Notes under the pieces: generated by a model
The model's database searches: none
Told to the model about the DNA's origin: nothing
What the model saw: only the letters and a program-made list of their open reading frames with translations
Assembly (NCBI GenBank): GCA_017962375.1
Contig: JAGCVJ010000011.1
Coordinates: 248,001 to 312,000, forward strand
Length of the DNA: 64,000 nucleotides
Direction of reading: 5' to 3'
From: Bacteroidales bacterium
GTDB lineage: Bacteria > Bacteroidota > Bacteroidia > Bacteroidales > UBA932
Shown here: in pieces, positions 1 to 8,274 of the stretch
Numbering within the stretch: the stretch's first letter is position 1
Layout: each line of letters opens with the position of its first letter
Position numbers and translations under genes: made by a program

Positions 1-465
1 AATATCCCCGTCGCCCGTGGCGGGGATAATTTTACCCATTCGGTTCCGATAAAGGATATCCAGATAGATTACCAGGAGAACTGGCCTGTCCGCCACATAA
101 GGGCTATGGAGGCGGCCTATATGAACTCTCCGTTCTACGAGTATTACATCGATGATATCTCGGCCATACTGCTGAAAAAGGAAAAATCTCTTTTTGCCCT
201 TAACCAGAAACTTACGGAACTCCTCCTCGGTTTTTGCGGAATCAAGGCTGAAATCAGCCTTACAACGGAGTTTGTCGCCGATTACGGTGAACTGGATTTC
301 AGAAGCCGCATTCACCCGAAGAGCAAGCTCCCTTCTCTGATGAAGGAATGGAAAAAGGAGAAACCCTGGTGGCAAGTGTTTGCCAGGCAGGGTTTCGTTC
401 CAAATCTCTCAATAGTTGACCTTCTGTTCAACGAGGGCCCAAATGCCATCAGTTTTCTTGTCTGA
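1..465 (+). CDS. WbqC-like family protein, 5' end outside window
   Basis: The open frame runs in from the left edge and ends at the TGA at 463-465; about 154 C-terminal residues are visible. The stretch with IPVARGGDNF, then a PIKDIQID segment, ENWPVRHIRAMEAAY and NSPFYEYYIDDI resembles the WbqC-like family (segments of the type 'SIPV...pI.di.Id...W...h...l..aY..spff.yy.d'). Family members occur in polysaccharide clusters and in Bacteroidetes chromosomes near signal peptidase genes; their biochemical role is poorly defined. It converges on the porin gene on the other strand with only 3 nt between the two stops. The ATG at 106 is internal, not the start. Family assignment is fairly sure, function is not. 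Confidence 0.72.
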   Translation, partial: NIPVARGGDNFTHSVPIKDIQIDYQENWPVRHIRAMEAAYMNSPFYEYYIDDISAILLKKEKSLFALNQKLTELLLGFCGIKAEISLTTEFVADYGELDFRSRIHPKSKLPSLMKEWKKEKPWWQVFARQGFVPNLSIVDLLFNEGPNAISFLV

Positions 466-468
466 GGC

Positions 469-2025
469 TTAGAATCTCCATCCGAAAGTTGCCAGAACCT
501 TTATATTGGATCTATTGATCTGAGCGAAATTGGTATTGCCCAGAACATAGTCTGCTATAGGCTCGGTGTCGAAGAACGGAACGGTGGCCTTCTTCAGGCT
601 GGCAGCAACTGCCAGGTCGAGATAGAATCCTCCGCCGAATGTCATTCCTATTCCAAGGCTACCGGTGTAGTTCTGGATGGCTGTGTTCATCAGGTCTTTC
701 TTAACTCCGCTGTCTGAGTACTGGAAACCGGCTCTCAGAGCCACGTTGCTTACAGGATAAACCTCAGCTCCGATTCTGAGCTTGTTGGCCATCTTGAAGT
801 TCTCTGTCATCCAGCTGTTCTCGGCGCTATAGTCTGAATAGTCTATTGAGTCGAAATCCTTGTTGTTGCGGAATCTTGCCTGAGAAACGTTTGAGCCCTC
901 GTAATCTACGCTGATGCTTCCGCCCTTGAATATGGTGGCAAAGCCAACATTGTAGTGGAACGGAGCGTTGAAGCGGTAGTCATAAACTCCCTCAGGAGAA
1001 TGCAGGGTGGCGCTGTAGCCGTCTTTAAAGGCAACGTCGGAATCCCAGTAGTACTTGTCGGTGAGAGAGTACCAGGTTGGGGTTGAAACAGATGCGCCTA
1101 CTCTAAAGTTGTAGCTAGGAGCCCAGATGAATCCGAACTTGAGGTTGATACCGCTTCCGGTTGTCTTCTGGGTGTAGTACTGGTCCATGTAGTTGAACAC
1201 GTCTCCCAGCTCTCCTGCAGAGGTGTTGTCTTCTGAATACTTCTCCTCAACTCTGTTCCATACGGTGAACATTCCCACGTTGAAGCCCAGGTAGAACTGG
1301 TCGCTCAGGTTGAAACCGAAGTTCAGGTCGTATTCGCCGATGGATCCGGTGGATTTCCTGTACAGGAGCTGGCTGGACCTGTAGCTAGGGTCATCTATAG
1401 AAGGAGTGGCAATGAAGTTGTGAGGCCCGATTGCCACGGTGTCCAGAAGGCTTGAATTCCATCCCAGAACTGCCGGCCAGTAGTAGCTGCCGTAGCTGAA
1501 CGGGTCAGGATTGGCGTTGTCGTCAAAGTCATATCCGGTATAAGGGCTGCCGTTTGCCATTGAGGCAAGATGGTTGGCGTAGCTGTCGTCAACTCCGTCA
1601 GCGCCTGCCTTGATGCTGGCGTTGAAGTTGTTGTGCTTGTTGTAGGTGAAGCCGAAAGTCAGGCTCTTCAGTCCGTATGAACGGCCTGTCTTGATGACTG
1701 CCACTCCGCCGATGTTGGCCAGTCCGAATGAACTCTTGTCCACGTTTGTTCCTACTCCCAGATAGTTAGTCTCGGTCTTTACGCTGGTAACTGCCGGAGT
1801 AAAGGCAAACTCGTTGTATTTGAACACTGCGGAAGCTGCCGGGTTGATGGCGATGGCTCCCAGGTCTCCGCCTAGGGCTGTCATGGCGTTACCCATAGCC
1901 ACGCTTCTTGCTGTGCCTTCTCTCTGGAAATCAGAAAGCTCATAGCCGGTAAACACTCCCTGGCCAAAAGCCTGGCCAAGGGCAAATGTGCATAAAACGG
2001 CTGCTGACAATAAAAATCTTCTCAT
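469..2025 (-). CDS. OmpP1/FadL-type outer membrane transport protein
   Basis: 518 residues with a Sec signal peptide (MRRFLLSAAVLCTFALGQAFG) and the N-terminal pattern of Bacteroidetes FadL/TodX-like barrels: GTARSVAMGNAMTALGGDLGAIAINPAA, where the 'ARSxAMGxAxxALGxDxxAxxxNPA' signature follows the hatch start. The rest is alternating beta-strand-like sequence rich in Tyr, Asn and Gly, ending in GWRF, a terminal aromatic residue typical of outer-membrane barrels. FadL-family members carry hydrophobic compounds across the outer membrane; the substrate cannot be read here. It lies 46 nt downstream of the lipoprotein gene on the same strand and may share its transcript. Confidence 0.85.
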   Translation of the reverse strand: MRRFLLSAAVLCTFALGQAFGQGVFTGYELSDFQREGTARSVAMGNAMTALGGDLGAIAINPAASAVFKYNEFAFTPAVTSVKTETNYLGVGTNVDKSSFGLANIGGVAVIKTGRSYGLKSLTFGFTYNKHNNFNASIKAGADGVDDSYANHLASMANGSPYTGYDFDDNANPDPFSYGSYYWPAVLGWNSSLLDTVAIGPHNFIATPSIDDPSYRSSQLLYRKSTGSIGEYDLNFGFNLSDQFYLGFNVGMFTVWNRVEEKYSEDNTSAGELGDVFNYMDQYYTQKTTGSGINLKFGFIWAPSYNFRVGASVSTPTWYSLTDKYYWDSDVAFKDGYSATLHSPEGVYDYRFNAPFHYNVGFATIFKGGSISVDYEGSNVSQARFRNNKDFDSIDYSDYSAENSWMTENFKMANKLRIGAEVYPVSNVALRAGFQYSDSGVKKDLMNTAIQNYTGSLGIGMTFGGGFYLDLAVAASLKKATVPFFDTEPIADYVLGNTNFAQINRSNIKVLATFGWRF

Positions 2026-2071
2026 AGTATTTCGTTTGATTTATTATTCGTTTTAAACTTTCCGTTTCAAA

Positions 2072-3442
2072 TTACCTTCTAGATGAAGATCCTCCTGAAC
2101 GGGAGCCGCCGGATGAATGGCTGCTGCCGCCAGAAGAACGGCTTCCGCCTGAGTATCCGCCACCGCTTGAGCGGGTGTTGCTTGAAGAGGAGTATCCTCC
2201 GCTTGAACGGCTGGAAGAAGAGTAGCTTCCGCTTGAGCGGCTAGAGCTGCTGCTTCTGCTTACACTTGAGCCGCTTCTGCCGGATGAGGAGCTTGAGCGA
2301 GACATTGACGGTCTTGAAGAGGATCCGGAAGACTGCCTGTAAACTGTTCCTCTGCTGGCTGAAGGACGGGAAGTGGAAACACTCCTGCCTGAATTAGAAG
2401 GCCTTGATGACATTCCTGCATTTCTGGAAGAAACAGAGCTTCTGCCATGAGTGTTGCCGTATCCTGGTCTGCCGGAAGTGGTGCTGCGGCTTACAGCGTT
2501 GTGGTTGCCTGAGCTGCGGCTGATGGCAGCGTTACGGCTGGAAGAGCCTCTGCTTACAGCTGCGTTGCGGTTAGGCGCTGTGCCTCTTGGTGAAACAGTG
2601 TTGCGGTTGTGGGAATTGCCTCTTGCGTTGCCCACAGTAGGGGTTCTCCTGTAAGAGCTGCCAACTTCGCGTCTGCCGGCGTTTCTCGGGGTTACGCCTC
2701 TTGCGCTGCCCATATTGTGGCCGCCGCGGTCGTTGATGCCGCCCCTGCGGGTGTAGAATCTGCCGTAGTCGTTGTGGTGGCCTGGCCTGTGCCATCCGTG
2801 GTTATACCAGCGGTGATAGCTGTAGTAAGGCCTGTAATACCATGGGTCGTGCCATCCCCAGCCCCAAGACCAGGAATAGTAGGAGTAAGGAGTATACCAC
2901 CTGTCCCAATAGTTCCAGCCGTATCCCCAAGGATCAAGCCATCCCCATCTCCAGCTCCACCAGTCGTTCCAGTAGATGGCGCTGTGGTATCCGTAGCGGT
3001 ACCTGTAATAAGGATAGTTCCAGCTGAACGGATTGTACCAAGCCAGTTCGAAAGGATCTACTACAATGTTGACAGTGTATGTAGGGCTGTCAAACTTCCT
3101 TAGACGGGCTTCGTAGCTGTCATCGTCATCTACAATGACGTATGTGGTTTCCGGATTGTATTCAACATTCACGATGCTTTCATCTCCCACGAAAATCGTG
3201 TCCTGGTAGGTGGAGTATGCGTTGCTGTTTGTGTTAAAGGAAGCAACAGTCCTCGTCTGAAGCTGCTTAACATCCTGGGGAGCCTGATAGACTTCCTGGG
3301 ATGCGCCGGGAACTGCATCGGAGGAGGCATAGTAGATGCTGTTGGTGTATCCTCCGTTGCCGTTTGCAGAGTAACTGCCTGTTCCGCAAGAAACAAGTGC
3401 CAGACTTACTGCAACTAAGATAGATAAGCTAATGTTTTTCAT
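2072..3442 (-). CDS. Surface lipoprotein with Trp/Tyr-rich middle and Ser-rich tail
   Basis: 456 residues. A lipoprotein signal (MKNISLSILVAVSLALVSCG, Cys at about 19) opens the protein. Residues about 130-230 are extremely rich in Trp and Tyr with His and Pro; from about 280 to the end it is low-complexity Ser/Arg/Gly. This resembles poorly characterised Bacteroides lipoproteins of similar composition; no catalytic domain is visible. The gene has an unusually perfect Shine-Dalgarno for this phylum (AGGAGG at 3448-3453, complement strand). The repetitive tail creates many long spurious frames on the other strand. Probable outer-membrane or surface location is inferred from the lipobox only. 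Confidence 0.8.
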   Translation of the reverse strand: MKNISLSILVAVSLALVSCGTGSYSANGNGGYTNSIYYASSDAVPGASQEVYQAPQDVKQLQTRTVASFNTNSNAYSTYQDTIFVGDESIVNVEYNPETTYVIVDDDDSYEARLRKFDSPTYTVNIVVDPFELAWYNPFSWNYPYYRYRYGYHSAIYWNDWWSWRWGWLDPWGYGWNYWDRWYTPYSYYSWSWGWGWHDPWYYRPYYSYHRWYNHGWHRPGHHNDYGRFYTRRGGINDRGGHNMGSARGVTPRNAGRREVGSSYRRTPTVGNARGNSHNRNTVSPRGTAPNRNAAVSRGSSSRNAAISRSSGNHNAVSRSTTSGRPGYGNTHGRSSVSSRNAGMSSRPSNSGRSVSTSRPSASRGTVYRQSSGSSSRPSMSRSSSSSGRSGSSVSRSSSSSRSSGSYSSSSRSSGGYSSSSNTRSSGGGYSGGSRSSGGSSHSSGGSRSGGSSSRR

Positions 3443-3447
3443 TGTTA

Positions 3448-3493
3448 CCTCCTGCGTTAAATAAATTTTGTATTTTTGTGCGGTTCAAATATA
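3448..3493 (-). promoter_or_regulatory. Start region of the Ser-rich lipoprotein gene: strong SD and -7 box
   Basis: On the minus strand AGGAGG (3453-3448) lies 5 nt before the ATG, a near-ideal Shine-Dalgarno, which is uncommon in Bacteroidetes. A TATATTTG box at 3493-3486 matches the Bacteroidetes -7 element; no good -33 TTTG is seen at the expected distance. On the plus strand TATTTTTG at 3471-3478 could serve proS. Confidence 0.5.
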
Positions 3494-3569
3494 GTCTTAT
3501 TTATTTTAAAAGAAAAAATATCAAAAACTATTCCAAAGAAGGAAGGGAAGGAGAAAAGAGGTATAGATT

Positions 3570-5048
3570 ATGGCAAAACAGATAACTTCAAGGCAGGAGA
3601 ACTACTCCCAGTGGTATAACGACCTGGTTGTAAAGGCAGGTCTGGCAGAGAATTCTGCAGTCAGAGGATGTATGGTTATAAAGCCTTACGGCTATGCGAT
3701 TTGGGAAAAGATGCAGCATCAGCTGGACAAGATGTTCAAGGAGACAGGGCACGAGAACGCCTATTTCCCTCTGTTCATCCCGAAATCTTTCCTTTCAAAG
3801 GAGGCTGAGCATGTTGAAGGCTTTGCAAAGGAGTGCGCGGTAGTTACCCACCACCGCCTTATGACAAATCCGGACGGTCCAGGCGTTGTAGTGGACCCTT
3901 CGGCTAAACTCGAGGAGGAGCTTGTGGTAAGGCCTACATCGGAGACAATCATCTGGAACACATACAAGAACTGGATCAGCTCTTATCGCGATCTGCCTAT
4001 TCTGGTAAACCAATGGGCGAATGTGGTTAGATGGGAGATGAGAACCAGGCTTTTCCTCCGCACGGCAGAGTTCCTGTGGCAGGAAGGCCACACGGCCCAC
4101 GCCACTCAGGCTGAGGCCATCGCCGAGACAGAAAAGATGGTAGGGGTTTATGCCGATTTTGCCAGAAACTACATGGCTCTGCCGGTGATTGTAGGCCACA
4201 AGACCGAGAGCGAGAGGTTTGCAGGCGCCATAGATACGCTTTGCATAGAGGCCATGATGCAGGACGGCAAGGCTCTTCAGGCCGGAACTTCACATTTCCT
4301 GGGCCAGAACTTCGCCAAGGCATTCGACGTGAAGTACCAAAGCAAAGACGGCGCCCTGGAGTATGTCTGGGCTACATCCTGGGGAGTTTCCACCAGGCTT
4401 ATGGGAGCCCTGATTATGGCTCACGGAGACGACAATGGACTGGTTCTTCCTCCTAACCTGGCTCCGATCCAGGTGGTTATGGTTCCTATCTTCAACAAGC
4501 CGGAGCAGCTGGAGGGCGTTCTGGAGAAGATGAGGGAAATCAAGGCAGGGCTGGACAAGCTGGGCATAAGCGCCAAGATAGACGACAGGGAGAATGTTCG
4601 CAGCGGCTTCAAGTTTGCCGAGTGGGAGCTCAAGGGTGTTCCTGTAAGGCTGGCCATCGGCCCTCGTGACCTTGAGAACAACACCGTGGAAGTGGCCAGA
4701 AGAGACACCCTCACCAAGGAGAGCATGAGCGCGGACGGCATCGTGGAAAACGTGAAGAACCTGCTGGACGAAATAGAGAAGAATATTTATGCCAAAGCAT
4801 TGGCTTACAGGGATGAGCACATATACAAGGTTGATACCTGGGACGATTTCAAGGCTCAGATTGAAAAGGGCGGGTTCCTGCTCTGCCACTGGGACGGCAC
4901 TGCCGAGACCGAGGCCAAGATTCAGGAGGAGACCAAGGCCACAATCCGCTGCATCCCGATTGATTCCTGCGTCTGCGAAGAAGAGGGCAAGTGCGTTTAT
5001 TCCGGCAAGCCTTCTCACCGCAGAGTGGTGTTTGCAAGAGCATATTAG
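3570..5048 (+). CDS. proS: Prolyl-tRNA synthetase (eukaryote/archaeal-like type)
   Basis: 492 residues, the usual length for the short ProRS type lacking the bacterial editing insertion. The class II core is visible: [18 protein letters not shown] near residue 32, [10 protein letters not shown] (121-130), then [20 protein letters not shown] (154-173) as the motif 2 region. The HGTP anticodon-binding domain follows from about residue 295, and the C-terminus has the Cys-containing tail ([15 protein letters not shown]) ending in the terminal Tyr typical of this type. It charges tRNA-Pro with proline in the cytoplasm. A purine-rich SD (ggaagggaaggag) precedes the ATG. The gene is followed after 40 nt by a conserved hypothetical gene. 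Confidence 0.96.
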   Translation: MAKQITSRQENYSQWYNDLVVKAGLAENSAVRGCMVIKPYGYAIWEKMQHQLDKMFKETGHENAYFPLFIPKSFLSKEAEHVEGFAKECAVVTHHRLMTNPDGPGVVVDPSAKLEEELVVRPTSETIIWNTYKNWISSYRDLPILVNQWANVVRWEMRTRLFLRTAEFLWQEGHTAHATQAEAIAETEKMVGVYADFARNYMALPVIVGHKTESERFAGAIDTLCIEAMMQDGKALQAGTSHFLGQNFAKAFDVKYQSKDGALEYVWATSWGVSTRLMGALIMAHGDDNGLVLPPNLAPIQVVMVPIFNKPEQLEGVLEKMREIKAGLDKLGISAKIDDRENVRSGFKFAEWELKGVPVRLAIGPRDLENNTVEVARRDTLTKESMSADGIVENVKNLLDEIEKNIYAKALAYRDEHIYKVDTWDDFKAQIEKGGFLLCHWDGTAETEAKIQEETKATIRCIPIDSCVCEEEGKCVYSGKPSHRRVVFARAY

Positions 5049-5088
5049 TATCGCGATATAGAAATTTAGGAAACCAACAGATAGAGAT

Positions 5089-5805
5089 ATGGATAATGAC
5101 CAGCCTTTGTCGCCCAACAAGCAATTGGTTGAGGCGCTGAGCGGAAAATCGAATGTGAAAGCCCTTGTGTTTGACAGGGCTTTGGAAGTGTTCAACAACC
5201 TCAAGGAGCTTCTGGCAGAGATCAGCAACGACCTGGACGAGGCTCTGGATGAGATAAAGGATTCCGGCGTGGAGCTCAGCCGCCGTGTTAAACTTGAGTA
5301 CAGAGACAAGGGAAAGCTTGAGGCAGAAGTCAGGTTTGCAGACGACGTTCTGGTTTTCAGCCTTCTTCCGGACGTTTACCAGTTTGACGCCAAGCACTCT
5401 GTATGGAAGGCACCGTACGCCACCGCAGCTCCGTTCAACACTTACTGCGGCGTGATAACGGTTCACAACTTCCTGTACGAGTCAGTCAAGCTTAACCGCG
5501 AATGTGATCCGGGATACCTGGTTGCCAGGCTGTTCATAAACCGCGAAGGCTGCTTCTTTGTCGAAGGCAAGAACCAGCCTAGGAACAAGATAAGCCAGTT
5601 CGGTTCAGTAAAGCTGGACAAGAAGGAGATGAGAGACTTTGTGGAAAGCGCGATGCTTTATGCAATCAGCTTCGACCTTCTCGTACCTCCATTTGACAAT
5701 GTCAAGACGATAACTGTAGGCGACAAAGATTCAGACGACTACAGGATACCTACGGCTAAGCTGAACGGATTCGGCTATTCTTCAGACGATGTTCTGGGCG
5801 AATAG
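5089..5805 (+). CDS. Conserved hypothetical protein
   Basis: 238 residues, soluble, no signal peptide and no membrane segment. The first 70 residues are acidic and helical (LKELLAEISNDLDEALDEIKDSG), followed by a mixed alpha/beta region. I do not recognise a named domain. It lies between proS and a DUF3078 gene on the same strand with short gaps (40 and 21 nt), so it may be co-transcribed. Codon use is like its neighbours, so it looks like a resident gene. Confidence 0.75.
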   Translation: MDNDQPLSPNKQLVEALSGKSNVKALVFDRALEVFNNLKELLAEISNDLDEALDEIKDSGVELSRRVKLEYRDKGKLEAEVRFADDVLVFSLLPDVYQFDAKHSVWKAPYATAAPFNTYCGVITVHNFLYESVKLNRECDPGYLVARLFINREGCFFVEGKNQPRNKISQFGSVKLDKKEMRDFVESAMLYAISFDLLVPPFDNVKTITVGDKDSDDYRIPTAKLNGFGYSSDDVLGE

Positions 5806-5826
5806 GCGGCCATTTGTTTGAAACTG

Positions 5827-6861
5827 ATGAAAAGGAGAGTTAACATATTGCTGACGATTGTCTTTCTGAGCCTGTTTTCGGCTGCGGCCTTCTCTCAGGT
5901 CAAGATCGGCTTTTGGGGCGACACCATCCGCAAGAAAAAGGTGGAGCCTATCCAGAGCGGCCTCAGCAGCGAGCAGGAGCTGGTAAGGCTCATCGGCCTT
6001 AACTTTCCCACTCCGGAAATAGACTACGGAGGGCCTTCTCCAAAGTTCTGGACCATAGGCCTTAACGACGAGCTGATCTTCTCCCAGGTTTCTCTTACTC
6101 ACTGGGCAGCCGGCGGAAGCGGCTCCCTGGCTTTCAACGCCTATCTGAACGGAATGGCCAACTATGCCAAAGGCAAGATGTTCTGGGACAACAGGGCTCA
6201 GCTTGGCTACGGATTCGTGCAGAGCTTTGACGTAGGCTACCGCAAGAGCGAAGACCGCATCATACTGGACAGCAAGTGGGGCTATCAGGCATACAAGAAG
6301 ATTTACTTCTCCGCCTTCATGAACTTCAAGAGCCAGTTCTCCCCGGGCTTTGACTACAACAAGAACAACGAGGCCACAATGAAGTCCAAATTCCTGGCTC
6401 CGGGATACCTGACCGTGGGTCTTGGTATGGACTGGAAGCCGGGTAACGGCAAAGTGTTCTCGCTCAACTTTGCCCCGCTTACCGGAAGCATGGTTATTGT
6501 GGCGGCAGACAGCGCCCTCAGAGTCAAGTACGGAAACAAGTACAACCGCCCAATCCGCTGGGAGCTCGGTGCCCAGCTCAAGGCCACTTTCTCCAAGGCC
6601 CTGACCAAGGACTTCAAGGTTGCGTCTCAGCTTTCGCTGTTCTCAGACTATCTGGGAACTCCTTCCAACATTGTGGTTTATTGGGATTTGCAGGCAGACT
6701 ACACTCTCAACAAGTACTTCAAGGCATCGCTGAGGACCAACCTCATCTACGACGACAAGATCAAGATAGCCAGCAAAGAGGGGCACGAATGTCCTCGCGT
6801 GCAGTTCAAAGAGGTGTTCGGCCTGAGTTTCTCCTACACCATAGGCACTTACAAGAAATAA
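5827..6861 (+). CDS. DUF3078 family outer membrane-associated protein
   Basis: About 344 residues. A signal peptide (MKRRVNILLTIVFLSLFSAAAFSQ) supports the ATG at 5827 over the in-frame TTG at 5818. The body has the DUF3078 hallmarks: a segment like LIFSQVSLTHWAAGGSGSL, then WDNRAQLGYG, and the strand-rich C-terminal half with LAPGYLTVGLGMDWKP. The family is restricted to Bacteroidetes and is predicted to be a beta-rich envelope protein; its role is unknown. Its stop (6859-6861) directly abuts the tilS start, so translation of the two is probably coupled. Confidence 0.82.
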   Translation: MKRRVNILLTIVFLSLFSAAAFSQVKIGFWGDTIRKKKVEPIQSGLSSEQELVRLIGLNFPTPEIDYGGPSPKFWTIGLNDELIFSQVSLTHWAAGGSGSLAFNAYLNGMANYAKGKMFWDNRAQLGYGFVQSFDVGYRKSEDRIILDSKWGYQAYKKIYFSAFMNFKSQFSPGFDYNKNNEATMKSKFLAPGYLTVGLGMDWKPGNGKVFSLNFAPLTGSMVIVAADSALRVKYGNKYNRPIRWELGAQLKATFSKALTKDFKVASQLSLFSDYLGTPSNIVVYWDLQADYTLNKYFKASLRTNLIYDDKIKIASKEGHECPRVQFKEVFGLSFSYTIGTYKK

Positions 6862-8274
6862 ATGGCGGCACTTGACATCATAGGAAAAGTGCGTGCTTTC
6901 TTTTTGGAGCACCCGGTTGGCGACAACTTGCTTTTGGCGGTGAGCGGAGGAGCGGACTCTTCCGTTATGGCCCATCTGGTTCATTCTCTTTATCGCGATT
7001 CTGAAAAGAGAATAGGGGTTGCACATGTGAATTTCCACCTCAGGGGAGAGGACAGCAACTCTGACCAGGCATTTGTAAAAGATCTTTCTCAACGATACGG
7101 CTTTGAGTTCTTTACCGCTGATTTTGACACTCTTGCATACGCCAGGGAGCATAAACTCTCTGTTGAAATTGCAGCCCGAGAACTCCGTTACGGCTGGTTC
7201 CGGGAATTGGCCGAAAAGGAAGGCTTTCAAACTCTGCTTACAGCCCACAACGCTGACGACAACGCTGAAACCCTGCTTCTGAACCTTGCAAGGGGAACCG
7301 GCCGCCAGGGCCTGGGAGCCATCCGCCCGTTCGGTCTTCTGCAAGACGGGATTTGCGTGGCCCGTCCTCTTCTGAATGTGGAACGGTTTGAAATTGAGGC
7401 ATACGCAAAGGAGAACAATCTTTCATTCTGCATAGACAAAACCAACAGCCAGAGCGAGTATTCCAGAAACAAGATCCGCAATCTGGTGATGCCGTACCTT
7501 AAAGAAATCAACCCGTCCGTCATCCAGACTCTGAACAAAGACATTTCACGGTTCAAGGAGCTTAACGCTGAGGTTGACAAGCTCGTAGCCGCAAAGGTTG
7601 AATCTCTTCTTGTAAAGACGGAACGGCCAAAAGGCGGAATCGTTGATGCCCTGAGAGAAAAGTATCTGGTTTTCAGGGCTTCAGCAGAGAGGCTCCACTC
7701 AGAGGAAAACACTGGTTTCTACCTTGCCGAACTGCTGAGGATTCATAACATTCCTCTTAACGAAGATGAGCTGGAACAGATTGCAGACGGGCTTTGCACC
7801 AATAACGATTCTACGAGAGTCTTCTTTCTCAACAGCAATGCTGCAACAATTGAAAGAGGGGAGCTGAGGCTTTACAGCCTTTTTGAGGACAACATTCAGC
7901 CGGTTGAAATTACAGGCCCCGGCGTTTATTCATTCGGCCCGTTAACTATAAGAATCCAAGAGCAGGATGTTTCTTCGCTGGAGGCTTTCAGCGGCAAAGT
8001 CTCTGTGCTGGATGCTGATAAAGTGTCTTTCCCTCTCTTTTGCAGGACTATGCGGGAAGGAGACAGATTCTCTCCGTTCGGCCTGAGGGGCAGCAAGAGC
8101 GTTGCTGATTTCCTCAACTCCAGGAAAGTGGATCTGCTACTGAAGAACATTCTTCCTGTTGTCGCAAAAAAAGACGGAAGCATTGTCTGTCTTCCGTCTT
8201 TAGAAATCGATGACCGTTACAAGGTTACATCGCAGAGCAAAAAAGCGCTGATTGTGTCAGCCCAAGTCTGCTAG
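6862..8274 (+). CDS. tilS: tRNA(Ile)-lysidine synthetase
   Basis: 470 residues. The PP-loop ATPase motif SGGADS sits at residues 28-33, followed by HVNFHLRGEDSNSDQAFV and the conserved LLTAHNADDNAETLLLNLARGTG signature of TilS. The C-terminal region from about residue 380 (CRTMREGDRFSPFGLRGSKSVADFLN) is the TilS C-terminal domain. The enzyme converts the wobble cytidine of tRNA-Ile(CAU) to lysidine, letting it read AUA. It starts immediately after the DUF3078 stop codon and overlaps the convergent sppA gene by 4 nt. Confidence 0.95.
   Translation: MAALDIIGKVRAFFLEHPVGDNLLLAVSGGADSSVMAHLVHSLYRDSEKRIGVAHVNFHLRGEDSNSDQAFVKDLSQRYGFEFFTADFDTLAYAREHKLSVEIAARELRYGWFRELAEKEGFQTLLTAHNADDNAETLLLNLARGTGRQGLGAIRPFGLLQDGICVARPLLNVERFEIEAYAKENNLSFCIDKTNSQSEYSRNKIRNLVMPYLKEINPSVIQTLNKDISRFKELNAEVDKLVAAKVESLLVKTERPKGGIVDALREKYLVFRASAERLHSEENTGFYLAELLRIHNIPLNEDELEQIADGLCTNNDSTRVFFLNSNAATIERGELRLYSLFEDNIQPVEITGPGVYSFGPLTIRIQEQDVSSLEAFSGKVSVLDADKVSFPLFCRTMREGDRFSPFGLRGSKSVADFLNSRKVDLLLKNILPVVAKKDGSIVCLPSLEIDDRYKVTSQSKKALIVSAQVC

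Noticed and set aside
2260..3103. Many overlapping frames within the Ser-rich lipoprotein gene
   Set aside because: They arise from the repetitive codons of the real gene; all are low complexity and have no start signals.
4290..5309. A 339-residue open frame antisense to proS and the next gene
   Set aside because: It covers two well-supported genes on the other strand and has no domain-like pattern.
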